This document shows positions 28,904-41,050 of a DNA stretch of 64,000 nt, one piece after another. Both the position numbers and the translations under genes were made by a program. The notes beneath the pieces were generated by a model. That model did no database searches, was not told the DNA's origin, and was given only the letters and a program-made list of their open reading frames with translations. Origin of the DNA: Chamaelirium japonicum (taxonomy: Eukaryota; Streptophyta; Magnoliopsida; Liliales; Melanthiaceae). How positions within the stretch are numbered: the stretch's first letter is position 1; each line of letters opens with the position of its first letter. The DNA is taken from assembly GCA_947650365.1 (NCBI GenBank), contig OX393552.1, positions 46,578,999-46,642,998 of the forward strand, given 5' to 3'.

Positions 28904-29324
28904 CAGAGCCTTCGAATGTAAAAGGATCGAAATCAAAGATCCGGAATTCTGATTTCCACTCTGTGATCTGACTTTCAGAACCAGAGCTCTGGGATTTCTA
29001 ACTTCCGATCTACCATCTCTCTTTGATCTTCTTTTCTCTTTCGAAGAGATCAGGGAGCTTTCAGTGACACTCGGCCTGTCGAGGTCACTTCAACTGAAGT
29101 GTTAGTGAATTCGGGTTGCTCCCTATAGCACGGAGACGTAGGCTTCGGCTGAACTCCGAGATCACATCTCGTGTCACAATTTCTCTGATTGCATTCCTCT
29201 GTTTGCATATCAAAAAGCTTCGACTTCAATCAACAGATCGATCAACGATCTTCAGCATCAACTTCGACTCCAATTGACTGGTGCTGCGAGAATCTTCGGG
29301 TCGGCACGAAGATTTTCCCCAACA

Positions 29325-29329
29325 ACATT
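29325..29329 (+). repeat. Right 5-bp target-site duplication (ACATT)
   Basis: An exact copy of 28338-28342, directly after the CCCCAACA end of the LTR. Removing the LTR and one ACATT leaves GTATGATACATTCATACG, an R-to-F satellite junction with GTATGA/TCATAC arms around TACAT. Confidence 0.85.
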
Positions 29330-30501
29330 CATACGACTGAATTAGAATGGATTGAACGAATGAATTATAATTGATCATACGAATGAATTAGAATGGATCG
29401 TACGAATGAATTAGAATGGATCATATGAATGAATTAGAATGGATCGTATGAATGGATTAGAATGGATCATACGAATGATAATGCGAATGAATAGAATGGA
29501 TCGTATAAATGAATAAGAATGGATTGTACGAATGAATTAGAATGGATCGTACGAATGAATTAGAATGGATACATTCGTGCGAATGAATAAGAAAGGATCG
29601 GATGAATGAATTAAAATGGATCGTACGAATAAATTAGAATGGATCGTGCGAATGAATTAGAATGGATCGTACGAATGAATTAGAATGGATCCACCGAATG
29701 AGTTAGAATGGATCCTTCGAATGAATTAGAATGGATCGTACGAATGAATTAGAATGGATTGTGCGAATGAATTAGAATGGATCGTATGAATGAATAAGAA
29801 TGGATCGTACGAATGAATTAGAATGGATCGTGCGAATGAATTAGAATGAATCGTGCGAACGAATTAGAATAGATCGTATGAATGAATTAGAATGGATCGT
29901 ACGAATGAATTAGAATGGATCGTGCGAATAAATTTGAATGGATTGTGCGAATGAATTAGAATGGATCATACGAATGAATTAGAATGGGTCGTACGAATGA
30001 ATTAGAATGGATACATTCGTGCGAATGAATTAGAATGGATCGTACGAATGAATTAGACTGGATCGTAGGAATAAATTAGAATAGATACATTCATACGAAT
30101 GAATTAGAATGGATCGTAGGAATGAATTAGAATGGATCGTACGAATGAATTAGAATGGATCATATGAATGAATTAGAATGGTTATATTTGTGCGAACGAA
30201 TTAGAATGGATCGGACGAATGGATTAGAATGGATCGTACGAATGGATTAGAATGGATCGTGCAAATGAATTAGAATGGTTACATTCGTGCGAATGAATTA
30301 GAATGGATCGTACGAATGAATTAGAGTGGATCATAGGAATGAATTAGAATGGATCGTGCAATTGAATTAGAATGGATACATTCGTGCGAATTAATTAGAA
30401 TGGATCGTAGGAATGAATTAGAATGGATCATGCAAATGAATTAGAATGGATACATTCGTGCGAATGAATTAGAATGGATCATATGAAGGAATTAGAATGG
30501 A
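29325..30501 (+). repeat. Satellite, F block
   Basis: F monomers from the right flank of the LTR to a GGATCC flip at 30499-30504. It contains one GATCCACCGAATGAG variant near 29690. No gene is seen. Confidence 0.95.
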
Positions 30502-31205
30502 TCCATTCTAATTCATTCATACGATCCATTCTTATTCATCATACGATCCATTCTAATTCATTCTCACAAATGTAACCTTTCTAATTCATTTGTACGATCC
30601 ATTCTAATTCGTTCGTACGATCCATTCTAATCCATTCGTACGATCCATTCTAACTCATTCGCACGAATGTAACCATAATAATTCATTCGTACGATCCATT
30701 CTAATTCATTCCTACGAGATCCATTCTAATTCATTCGTATGATCCATTCTAATTTATTCGTTCAAATATATCCATTTTAATTCATTCGTACGATCCATTC
30801 TAATTCATTCGCATAATCCATTCTAATTCATTCGTACGATCCATTTTAATTCATTCGTACGATCCATTCTAATTCATTCATACGATCTATTCTAATTCAT
30901 TCGTACAATTCATTCTAATTCAGTCATATGAATGTATCCATTTTAATTCATTCGTACGATCCATTCTAATTCATTCGTACGATCTAATTCATTCGTACGA
31001 TCCATTCTAATTCATTCGTACGATCGATTCTAATTCATTCACATGATCCATTCTAATTCATTCGTACGATCCATTCTAAGTCATTCGTATGATCCATTCT
31101 AATTTATTCGTTCAAATATATCCATTCTAATTCATTCATACGATCCATTCTAATTCATTCATATGATCCATTCTAATTTATTTGTTCAAATATATCCATT
31201 CTAAT
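30502..31205 (-). repeat. Satellite, R block left of LINE 1
   Basis: R monomers, with the TTCAAATATATCC variant near 30771, 31111 and 31185. The third of these is where LINE 1 inserted. Confidence 0.95.
31193..31205 (+). repeat. Left target-site duplication of LINE 1 (13-14 bp)
   Basis: TATCCATTCTAAT precedes the LINE and recurs at 32660-32672 after its poly(A) tail; one more A may belong to it. The motif is common in R satellite. However, the right flank resumes at the phase expected for a duplicated target, matching the uninterrupted TTCAAATATATCC variants nearby. Confidence 0.7.
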
Positions 31206-32270
31206 AAAATGCCTCTTCTTGCTGAATATTCTTGGATTTGGCACAAGAAAAGGATTGAAAGACATGCGACCTGTTTATGGAGATCTATTCAACAAACTCT
31301 TCTAACTTCTGATAAACTGCAAAAAAGAGGGATAAATGTTCATTCTTTATGCTCTCTTTGCTGGTCGGACAGGGAGAATCATGATCACATTTTTTTTAAA
31401 TGTTCCTACTCCAATTGGATATGGAGATCAGTTCTTGATCGTCTTGGGATTAAAGCTGTGAGTATTGGAGGTATTAAAGAGGAAATTCATAGACTGAATA
31501 ATAAATTCAAAGGAGAAGGTCTGATTGCTACTATTGCTAGGATTGCTTTAGGATGTGTAGTCTATCTGTTGTGGGAGGAAAGGAATAAGAGAATTTTTGA
31601 AAAGAGTTCTAGACATAAACGAGTGCTGCTTGCTAACATTACTAGGATAATTCATCTTCGAATATCTGATAGCAAGTTGCATGAAGAAGACAACTATGAA
31701 GCTAGAATATCTGCAGCTAAATGGGGATTGTCTTTCTCTTCTTATCACAAGCATATAAAACAAGTTTTCTGGGAGAAACCTTCAGCTGACTGGATTAAGC
31801 TCAACACAGATGGGGCTGTTAAAGAGAATAAAACCTCAATTGGAGGGATTTTCAGAAATTCTGAAGGTCAGGACATTTTGAGCTATTATGGTCCATCTAG
31901 GCATAAGCGGATTATTGCAGTGGAATTGGATGCTATAGAACAAGGATTGTCTTATGCTGATAATCTGAACATTTCTCAATTATGGATTGAATCGGACTCA
32001 TTAACAGCAGTCAATTACATTAAGGAAATTTTTCCTATCCCTTGGAGTTGTTATCAACAAGTTCAACATATTCAGAAGAAATCTGAAAGGCTAAAGAGAT
32101 TTCAAATTACGCATATTTGGAGAGAAGGGAATCAGCCAGCAGATATCCTCTCCAAAATGGGACAAGATAGTGACCATGTAAATAAGCTTTACCCTGCGGA
32201 GCTCAAAGGTAATCTGAGGATTGCTATTGAAGCTGATAGGATGCAGAAGCACTATAACAGAATGGGTTAG
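31206..32270 (+). pseudogene. LINE ORF2 C-terminal fragment: zinc knuckle and RNase H
   Basis: An open frame of 362 codons runs from 31182 to the stop at 32268-32270, but the first eight residues (MFKYIHSN) are read from satellite, so the element's own part begins at the lysine codon at 31206. Numbering from 31182, the zf-RVT knuckle is C57, C60, H69, C74 in a WRS...HIFFKC context. An RNase H type 1 domain covers about residues 204-326. Its likely acidic residues are D210 (NTDGA), E248 (AVELDAI), D272 (ESDS) and D321 (QPADILSK). The protein would degrade RNA in the RNA-DNA hybrid during retrotransposition. The reverse transcriptase and endonuclease parts are missing, so the fragment cannot move by itself. 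The frame has no internal stop. The aligned part agrees with the LINE 2 protein at roughly four in five residues by eye. Confidence 0.9.
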
Positions 32271-32499
32271 CAGAACAATTCTGTTTTGGAACTGAGATTG
32301 GTTCTAGTAAAGTTTGGCCCAGAAGGGATTGGAGAAGATATAATGCTTTACAGTTTTCAGATTGCTTTTGAAGTTGATAGGTTGCAAAAGTCCTATGACA
32401 GAATGTGATAGCAGAAAATTCTGTTTGGAGCTGTGATTGGTTTAGCAAAGTTTGGTCCCATAATGGATTGGAGATGATAAAATGCTTTACAGATTTCAG
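32220..32499 (+). repeat. Diverged 141-bp tandem duplication at the LINE 1 ORF2 end
   Basis: Two copies, 32220-32360 and 32361-32499, differ at a number of positions. The first encodes the ORF2 end (IEADRMQKHYNRMG then stop). The second would encode a similar tail (FEVDRLQKSYDRM) and lies after the stop as 3'UTR. The divergence suggests the duplication was already present in the source element. LINE 2 lacks this region, so it cannot be checked there. Confidence 0.85.
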
Positions 32500-32624
32500 A
32501 TTTCTGATCCAATTCTTGAGGAATACTTCTTGTATAGCTATATTTCTGTAGTTTTTTTTTCTCTTCTTGGTTTGTTCTTTTAAGTACAGAGATGTAATGA
32601 TTTTCTTTGTTGGGCGGGGTCCCA

Positions 32625-32630
32625 AATAAA
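32625..32630 (+). terminator. AATAAA polyadenylation signal of LINE 1
   Basis: AATAAA lies 18 bp upstream of the 12-A tail and at the equivalent place in LINE 2. It is within a short 3' end conserved between the two elements. Confidence 0.75.
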
Positions 32631-32659
32631 ATCCCCTAGCATTGATTAAAAAAAAAAAA

Positions 32660-33576
32660 TATCCATTCTAATTCATTCACACGATCCATTCTAATTCATT
32701 CGTACGATCCATTCTAATTCATTCGCACGATCCATTCTAATTCAATCGAATGATCCATTCTAATTCATTCGTATGATCAATTCTAATTCATTCGCACGAT
32801 CCATTCTAATTCATTTGTACGATCTATTCTAATTCATTCGTACGATCCATTCTAATTCATTCGCACGAATGTATCCATTCTAATTAATTTGTACGATCCA
32901 TTCTAATTCATTCGCACTATCCATTCTAATTCATTCGTACGATCCATTCTAATTCATTCGTACGATCCATTCTAATTCTTTCGTACGATCCATTCTAATT
33001 AATTCGCACAAATGTATCCATTCTAATTTATTCGTACGATCCATTCTAATTCATTCGCACAATCCATTCTAACTCATTCGCACAAATGTATCCATTCTAA
33101 TTCATTCGTACGATCCATTCTAATTCATTCGCATAAATATAACCTTTCTAATTCATTCGTACGATCCATTCTAATTCATTCCTATGATCCATTCTAATTT
33201 ATTCGCACGAATGTATCCATTCTAATTCATTTGCACGATCCATTCTAATTCATTCCTATGATCCATTCTAATTCATTCGTACGATCCATTCTAATTCATT
33301 CGCTCGAATGTATCCATTCTAATTTATTCGTACGATCCATTCTAATTCATTCGCACGATCCATTCTAATTCATTCGCACGAATGTATCCATTCTAATTCA
33401 TTTGCATGATCCTTTCTAATTCATTCCTATGATCCATTCTAATTCATTCGTACGATCCATTCTAATTCATTCTCACAATGCATTCTAGTCCATTATAATT
33501 CATTCGTACGATCCATTCTAATTCATTCGCACGATCCATTCTGACTCATTCGTACGATCCATTCTAATTCATTCAT
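32660..33576 (-). repeat. Satellite, R block right of LINE 1
   Basis: R monomers continue after LINE 1, starting with the right target duplication TATCCATTCTAAT (32660-32672). The block ends at a CATATG flip at 33574-33579. No gene is seen. Confidence 0.95.
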
Positions 33577-34133
33577 ATGAACGAATTAGAATGGATCGTA
33601 CGAAAGAATTAGAATGGATCGTGCGAATGAATTAGAATGAATCGTACGAATGCATTAGAATGGATCGTACGAATGAATTAGAATAAATCGTACGAATGAA
33701 TTAGAATAGATCGTGCGAATAAATTAGAATGGATCATACGAATGAATTAGAATAGATATATTCATGTGAATGAATTAGAATGGATCGTACGAATGAATAA
33801 GAATGGATCGTACGAATAAATTAGAATGGATCGTACGAATGAATAAGAATGGATCGTACGAATAAATTAGAATGGATCGTGCGAATGAATTAGAATCGAT
33901 CATACGATTGAATTTGAATGGATCCACCGAATGAGTTAGAATGGATCATACGAATGAATTAGAATGGATCGTACGAATGAATTAGAATGGATTGTGCGAA
34001 TGAATTAGAATGTATCATATGAATGAATAAGAATGGATCGTACGAATGAATTAGAATGGATCGTGAGAGTGAATTAGAATGAATCATACGAATGCATTAG
34101 AATGGATCATACGAATGAATTAGAATGAATCGT
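33577..34133 (+). repeat. Satellite, F block
   Basis: F monomers, with the GATCCACCGAATGAG variant at 33921. It ends at the recurrent flip CGTACGATCA at 34131. Confidence 0.95.
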
Positions 34134-34510
34134 ACGATCAATTCTAATTCATTCGTCCGATCCATTCTAATTAATTCGCACGAATGTATCCATTGTAATT
34201 CATTCGTACGATCCATTCTAATTCATTCGTACGATCCATTCTTATTCATTCATACGATCCATTCTAATTCATTCGCACAATCCATTCTAATTCATTCGTA
34301 CGATCCATTCTAATTCATTCGTATGATCCATTCTAACTCATTCGGTGGATCCATTCTAATTCATTCGTACGATCTATTCTAATTCATTCGTACGATCCAT
34401 TCTATTTCATTCTAGTTCATTCGTACGATCCATTCTAATTCATTCCTACGATCCATTCTAATTCATTCGCATGATCCATTCGTACGATCTATTCTAATTC
34501 ATTCGTAGGA
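33860..34510 (+). repeat. About 650-bp duplication, copy 2
   Basis: Partner of 27640-28290 at a constant 6220-bp offset, including the F-to-R junction. The LTR and LINE 1 lie between the two copies and account for about 2.4 kb of the offset. Confidence 0.8.
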
Positions 34511-34779
34511 TCAATTCTAATTCATTAGCACGAATGTATCCATTCTAATTCATTTGTACGATCCATTCTAATTCATTCGTACGATCCATTCTAATTAATT
34601 CGCACAAATGTATCCATTCTAATTTATTCGTACGATCCATTCTAATTCATTCGCACAATCCATTCTAACTCATTCGCACAAATGTATCCATTCTAATTCA
34701 TTCGTACGATCCATTCTAATTCATTCGTATAAATATAACCTTTCTAATTCATTCGTACGATCCATTCTAATTCGTTCAT
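34134..34779 (-). repeat. Satellite, R block
   Basis: R monomers between the recurrent flip at 34134 and a CATATG flip at 34777-34782. ACTCATTCGGTGGATCC, the reverse form of the GATCCACC marker, lies near 34340. Confidence 0.95.
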
Positions 34780-36196
34780 ATGAATGAATTAGAATGGATC
34801 GTACGAATGAGTTAGAATGGATCGTGCGAATAAATTAGAATGGATCGTACGAATGAATTAGAATGTACTAGAATGTATTGTGAGAATGAATTAGAATGGA
34901 TCGTACGAATGAATTAGAATGGATCATACGAATGAATTAGAATGGATACATTCGAGCGAATGAATTAGAATGGATACATTCGTGCGAATGAATTAGAATG
35001 GATTGTACGAATGAATTAGAATGGATCGTACGAATAAATTAGAATGGATACATTCGAGCGAATGAATTAGAATGGATCGTACGAATGAATTAGAATGGAT
35101 CATAGGAATGAATTAGAATGGATCGTGCAAATGAATTAGAATGGATACATTCGTGCGAATGAATTAGAATGGATCGTACGAATGAATTAGAAAGGTTATA
35201 TTTATGCGAATGAATTAGAATGGATCGTACGAATGAATTAGAATGGATACATTTGTGCGAATGAGCTAGAACGGATTGTGCGAATGAATTAGAATGGATC
35301 GTACGAATAAATTAGAATGGATACATTTGTGCGAATTAATTAGAATGGATCGTACGAATGAATTAGAATGGATCGTACGAAAGAATTAGAATTGATCGTG
35401 CGAATGAATTAGAATGAATCGTACGAATGCATTAGAATGGATCGTACGAATGAATTAGAATGAATCGTACGAATGAATTAGAATAGATCGTGCGAATAAA
35501 TTAGAATGGATCATACGAATGAATTAGAATAGATATATTCATGCGAATGAATTAGAATGGATCGTACGAATGAATAAGAATGGATCGTGCGAATGAAATA
35601 GAATGGATCGTATGAATAAATTAGAATGGATCGTACGAATGAATTAAAATGGATACATTTGTGCGAATTAGAATGGATCGTACGAATGGATTAGAATTAG
35701 ATTGTACGAATGAATTAGAATCGATCGTACGAATGAATTAGAATGAATCATACGAATGCATTAGAATGGATCATACGAATGAATTAGAATGGATACATTC
35801 GAGCGAATGAATTAGAATGGATCGTACGAATGAATTAGAATGGATCGTGCGAATGAATTAGAATGGATCGTACGAATGAATTAGAATGGATCGTACGAAT
35901 CAATTAGAATGGATCGTACGAATGAATTAGAATGGATCATGTGAATGAATTTGAATGGATCGTACGAATGAATTAGAATGGATCGAACAAATGAATTAGA
36001 ATGGATACATTCGAGCAAATGAATTAGAATAGATCGTAGGAATGAATTAGAATGGATCGTGCGAATGAATTAGAATGAATCGTACGAATGAATTAGAATG
36101 GATCATACGAATGAATTAGAATGGATACATTTGTGCGAATAAATTAGAATGGATCGTATATTCGTGCAAATGAATTAGAATGGATCGTACAAATGA
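34780..36196 (+). repeat. Satellite, F block
   Basis: F monomers; from about 35390 this is part of segmental duplication copy B. It contains the rare monomer GGATCGTATATTCGTGC near 36152. No gene is seen. Confidence 0.95.
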
Positions 36197-37849
36197 ATCC
36201 ATTCTAATTCATTCGCACGAATGTATCCATTCTAATTCATTTGCATAAATGTATCCATTCTAATTTATTCGTACGAATGAATTAGAATGGATCATACGAA
36301 CGAATTAGAATGGATCGTACTAATGAATTAGAATGGATACATTCGTGCGAATGAATTAGAATAGATCGTACGAATGAATTAGAATGGATCGTACGAATGA
36401 ATTAGTTCGTACGAATGAATTAGAATGGATCGTACGAATGAATTAAAATGGATACATTCGAGCGAATAAATTAGAATGGATACATTTGTGCGAATGAATT
36501 AGAATGGATCGTACGAATGAATTAGAATGGATCGTACGATGCAATCTAATTCATTCGTACAATGCGTTCTAATCCATTCGTACGATCTATTATAATTCAT
36601 TCGTACGATCTATTCTAATTCATTCGCACGAATGTATCCATTCTAATTCATTCGTACATTCTAATTCATTTGCACGATCCATTCTAATTTATTCCTATGA
36701 TCCATTCTAATTCATTCCATACGATCCATTCTAATTCATTCGCTCGAATGTATCCTTTCTAATTCATTCGTACGATCCATTCTAATTCGTTCATACGATC
36801 CATTCTAATTCGTTCGTACGATCGATTCTAATTCATTCGTACGATCTATTCTAATTCATTCTCACAAATGTAACCTTTCTAATTCATTTGTACGATCTAT
36901 TCTAATTCATTCATACGATCCATTCTAATCCATTCGTACGATCCATTCTAATTCATTCGTACGATCCATTCTAATTCATTCGTACGAATGTATCCATTCT
37001 AATGCATTCGTATGATTCATTCTAATTCATTCAGATGATGTATTCTAATTCATTCGTACGATCCATTCCAATTCATTTATACGATCCATTTTTATTCATT
37101 TGTATGATCCATTCTAATGCATTCGTACGATTCATTCTAAATCATTCGCACGATCCATTCTAATTCATTCGTCCGATCCATTCTAATTCATTCGTACGAT
37201 CCATTCTAATTCATTCGTACGAATGTATCCATTCTAATGCATTCGTACGATTCATTCTAATTCATTCACATGATGTATTCTAATTCATTCGTATGATCCA
37301 TTCTAATTCATTTATACGATCCATTTTTATTCATTTGTATGATCCATTCTAATGCATTCGTACGATTCATTCTAATTCATTCGCACGATCATTCTAATTC
37401 ATTCGTCCGATCCATTCTAATTCATTCGCACGATCCATTCTAATTCATTCGTACGATCCATTCTAATCCATTAGTACGATCCATTCTAATCCATTCGTAC
37501 GATCCATTCTAATTTATTCTAATTCATTCGTACGATCCATTCTAATTCATTCGCACTATCCATTCTAATTAATTCGTACGATCCATTCTAATTCATTCCT
37601 ACGATCGCTTCTAATTCATTCGCACGAATGTATCCATTCTAATTCATTCGTACGATCCATTCTAATTCATTCGTACGATCCATTCTAATTCATTCGTATG
37701 ATCCATTCTAATTCATTCGCACAAATGTATCCATTCTAATTCATTCGTATGATCCATTCTAATTCATTCGCACGATCCATTCTAATTCATTCGTATGATC
37801 CATTCTAATTCATTCCTATGATCTATTCTAATTCATTCGTATGATTCAT
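36197..37849 (-). repeat. Satellite, mainly R block
   Basis: R monomers except F at 36273-36535. It contains the 235-bp local duplication of copy B, at about 37000-37390. Confidence 0.94.
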
Positions 37850-38341
37850 TCGAATGGATTAGAATGGATCGTACGAATGGATTAAAATGGATCATAGGAA
37901 TGAATTAGAATGGATCGTGCAAATGAATTAGAATAGATACATTCGTGCGAATGAATTAGAATGGATCGTAGGAATGAATTAGAATTGATCATACGAATGA
38001 ATTAGAATGGTTACATTCGTGCGAATGAATTAGAATGGATCGTACGAATGGATTAGAATGGATCGTACATATGATTAGAATGGATCGTACGAATGAATTA
38101 GAATGTATCGTACAAATGAATTAGAAAGGTTACATTTGTGAGAATGAATTAGAATGGATCGTACAAATGTATCCATTCTAATCATTCGTACGATCCATTC
38201 TATTCATTCGTACGAATAAATTTGAATGGATCGTACGAATGAATTAGAATGGATCGTGCGAATGAGTTAGAATGGATCGTACGAATGAATTAGAATGGAT
38301 TAGAATAGATCGTATGAATGAATTAGAATGGATCGTTCAAA
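37850..38341. repeat. Satellite, short alternating blocks
   Basis: F 37850-38168, R 38169-38211, F 38212-38341. This is the counterpart of 18236-18666, including the two-monomer R island. Confidence 0.92.
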
Positions 38342-40027
38342 TATATCCATTCTAATTCATTCGCACAAATGTATCCATTCTAATTCATTCGTACAATCTA
38401 TTCTAATTCATTCGTATGATCCATTCTAATTTATTCCCATGATCTATTCTAATTCATTCGTATGATTCATTCTAATTCATTCGCACGATCCATTCTAATT
38501 CATTCATACGCTCCATTCTAATTCATTCGCACGATCGATTATAAATCATTCGTGTGATCCATTCTATTTCATTCGTACGCTCCATTCTAATTCTTTCGTA
38601 CGATCCATTATAATTCATTCGCACGATCTATTCTAATTCATTCGTACAATCCATTCTAATTTATTCGTACGATCCATTCTAATTCATTCGCACTATCCAT
38701 TCAAATTCATTCGTACGATCCATTCTAATTCATTCGTACGATCCATTCTAATTAGATCGTATGATCCATTCTAATTCATTCGCACAAATGTATCCATTTT
38801 AATTCATTCGTACGATCCATTCTAATTTATTCATACGATCCATTCTAATTCATTCGCATGATCCAATCTAATTCATTCGTACGATCCATTCTAATTCATT
38901 CGTACGATCAATTCTAATTCATTCGTACGATCCATTCTTATTCATTGGTATGATCCATTCTAATTCATTCGTACAATCCATTCTAATGCATTTGTATGAT
39001 CCATTCTAATTCATTCTAACGCATTCGTACGATTCATTCTAATTCATTCGCACGATCCATTCTAATTCATTCGTACGATTCATTCTAATTCACTCGCATG
39101 ATTGTAACCTTTCTAATTCATTTGTATGTATCCATTCTAATTCATTCGTACGATCCATTCTAATCCATTCGTACGATCCATTCTAATCCATTCTTATTCA
39201 TTTGTACGATCCATTCTAATCCATTCTAATTCATTTGTACGATCCATTCAAACTCATTCATACTATCCATTCTAATTCATTCGTACGATCCATTCTAATT
39301 CATTCGCATGATCCATTCTAATTCATTCGCACAATCCATTCTAATTCATTCGTATGATCCATTCTAATTCATTCGTACGATCCATTCTAATTCATTCGTA
39401 CGATCCATTCTAATTCGTTCATTTGCACGAATGTATCCATTCTAATTCATTCGTACGATTCATTCTAATTCATTCGCATGAATGTATCCATTCTAATTCA
39501 TTCGTACAATCCATTCTAATTCATTTGCACGATCCATTCTAATTCATTCCTATGATCCATTCTAATTCATTCGTACGATCCATTCTAATTCATTCGCTCG
39601 AATGTATCCATTCTAATTCTTTCATATGATCCATTCTAATTCATTCGCACGAATGTATCCATTGTAGTTCATTCGTACGCTCCATTCTAATTCATTCGTA
39701 CGCTCCATTCTTATTCACTGCACAAATGTATCCATTCTAATTTATTCGTACGATCCATTCAAATTCAATCGTATGATCCATTCTAATTCATTCGCACGAT
39801 CAATTCTAATCCATTCGTACGATCCATTCTAATTCATTCGCACGATCCATTCTAATTCATTCGCACGAATGTATCCATTCTAATTCATTTGCACGATCCA
39901 TTCTATTTCATTCGTATGATCCATTCTAATTCATTCGTACGATCCATTCTAATTTATTCTCACAAATGTAACCTTTCTAATTCATTTGTATGATCCATTC
40001 TAATCCATTCGTACGATCAATTCCCTC
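38342..40027 (-). repeat. Satellite, R block
   Basis: R monomers; counterpart of 18667-20227. No gene is seen. Confidence 0.95.
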
Positions 40028-41050
40028 GAATGAATTAGAATGAATCGTACGAATGAATTAGAATGGATACATTCGAGCGAATGAATTAGAATGGATCGTA
40101 CGAATGAATTAGAATGGATCATAGGAATGAATTAGAATGGATCGTGCAAATGAATTAGAACGGATACATTCATGCGAATGAATTAGAATGGATCGTGCGA
40201 ATGAATTAGAATATGATTCATTCTAATTCATTCGTACGATCCATTTTAATTCATTCGTACGATCTAATTCTAATCCATTCGTACGATCCATTCTAATTCA
40301 TTCGTACGATCCATTCTAATTCATTTGCATGAATGTATCCATTCAAATTTATTCGTACGAATGAATTAGAATGTATCGTACGAACGAATTAGAATGGATC
40401 GTACGAATGAATTAGAATGGATACATTCGTGCGAATGAACTAGAATAGATCGTACGAATGAATTAGATTTTACGAATGAATTAGAATGGATCGTACGAAT
40501 GAATTAAAATGGATACATTCGATCGAATGAATTAGAATGGATACATTTGTGCGAATGAATTAAAATGGATCGTACGAATGAATTCGAATGGATTGTACGA
40601 TGCAATCTAATTCATTCGTACAATGCGTTCTAATCCATTCGTACGATCCATTATAATTCATTCATACGATCTATTCTAGTTCATTCGCACGAATGTATCC
40701 ATTCTAATTAATTCGTACGATCCATTGTAATTAATTCGTACGATCCATTCTAATTCATTCATTCGATCCATTCTAATTCATTTGTATGATCCGTTCTAAT
40801 TCATTCGAACAAATGTATCCATTTTAATTCATTCGTACGATCCATTCTAATTTATTCATACGATCCATTCTTATTCATTCGCACGATCCATTCTAATTCA
40901 TTCGTACGATCCATTCTAATTCATTCGCACACAAATGTAACCTTTCTAATTTATTTGTACGATCCATTCTAATTCATTTGTACGATCCATTCTAATCCAT
41001 GCGTACGATCCATTCTAATCCATTCGTACGATCCATTCTAATTCATTCGT
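40028..41050. repeat. Satellite, alternating blocks
   Basis: F 40028-40212, R 40213-40356, F 40357-40597, R 40598-41050; counterpart of 20228-21199. Confidence 0.93.

Larger units (their letters stand above)
28343..29324 (+). mobile_element. Solo LTR of an LTR retrotransposon (982 bp)
   Basis: The single GC-richer island within the satellite. It begins TGTGGG and ends CCCCAACA, the TG...CA termini expected of a long terminal repeat, and is bounded by a perfect 5-bp target duplication. Order along the + strand: a short leader, nine full plus one partial 43-bp GC-rich repeats (28375-28790), a TATA box at 28895-28903, then about 420 bp of transcribed-type sequence to the CA end. No internal coding region, primer-binding site or second LTR is present, so this is a solo LTR, usually left by recombination between the two LTRs of a full element. 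Superfamily (Ty1/copia or Ty3/gypsy) cannot be decided from an LTR alone. Age cannot be taken from LTR divergence, but the perfect target duplication suggests it is not very old. Confidence 0.83.
31206..32659 (+). mobile_element. 5'-truncated L1-type LINE (LINE 1)
   Basis: A non-LTR retrotransposon fragment of 1454 bp: the 3' part of ORF2 (zinc knuckle and RNase H), a 3'UTR, an AATAAA signal at 32625-32630 and a 12-A tail at 32648-32659. It is flanked by a 13-14 bp target duplication. The 5' end is cut within ORF2, between the reverse-transcriptase and zinc-knuckle regions, as is usual when target-primed reverse transcription stops early. The last 60 or so bases (TTGTTGGGCGGGGTCCC, then AATAAAATCCCCTA and TTGATT) match the end of LINE 2 closely; most of the remaining 3'UTR does not, so the two belong to related but different subfamilies. 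Confidence 0.93.

Noticed and set aside
28344-28952. A 202-codon frame rich in G, P and T resembling a collagen-like or structural protein
   Set aside because: It lies in the 43-bp minisatellite; all three + frames are open at once because the unit has no stop, and the peptide pattern is a three-frame rotation. It is within an LTR U3 region.
28343-29324. The GC-rich island as a complete short non-autonomous element with two LTRs
   Set aside because: No direct repeat of the first part is found at its right end, and there is no primer-binding site; one LTR with a target duplication explains it better.
29189-29374. A 61-codon frame at the LTR right end
   Set aside because: It crosses the LTR boundary into satellite, has no recognised domain, and is chance.
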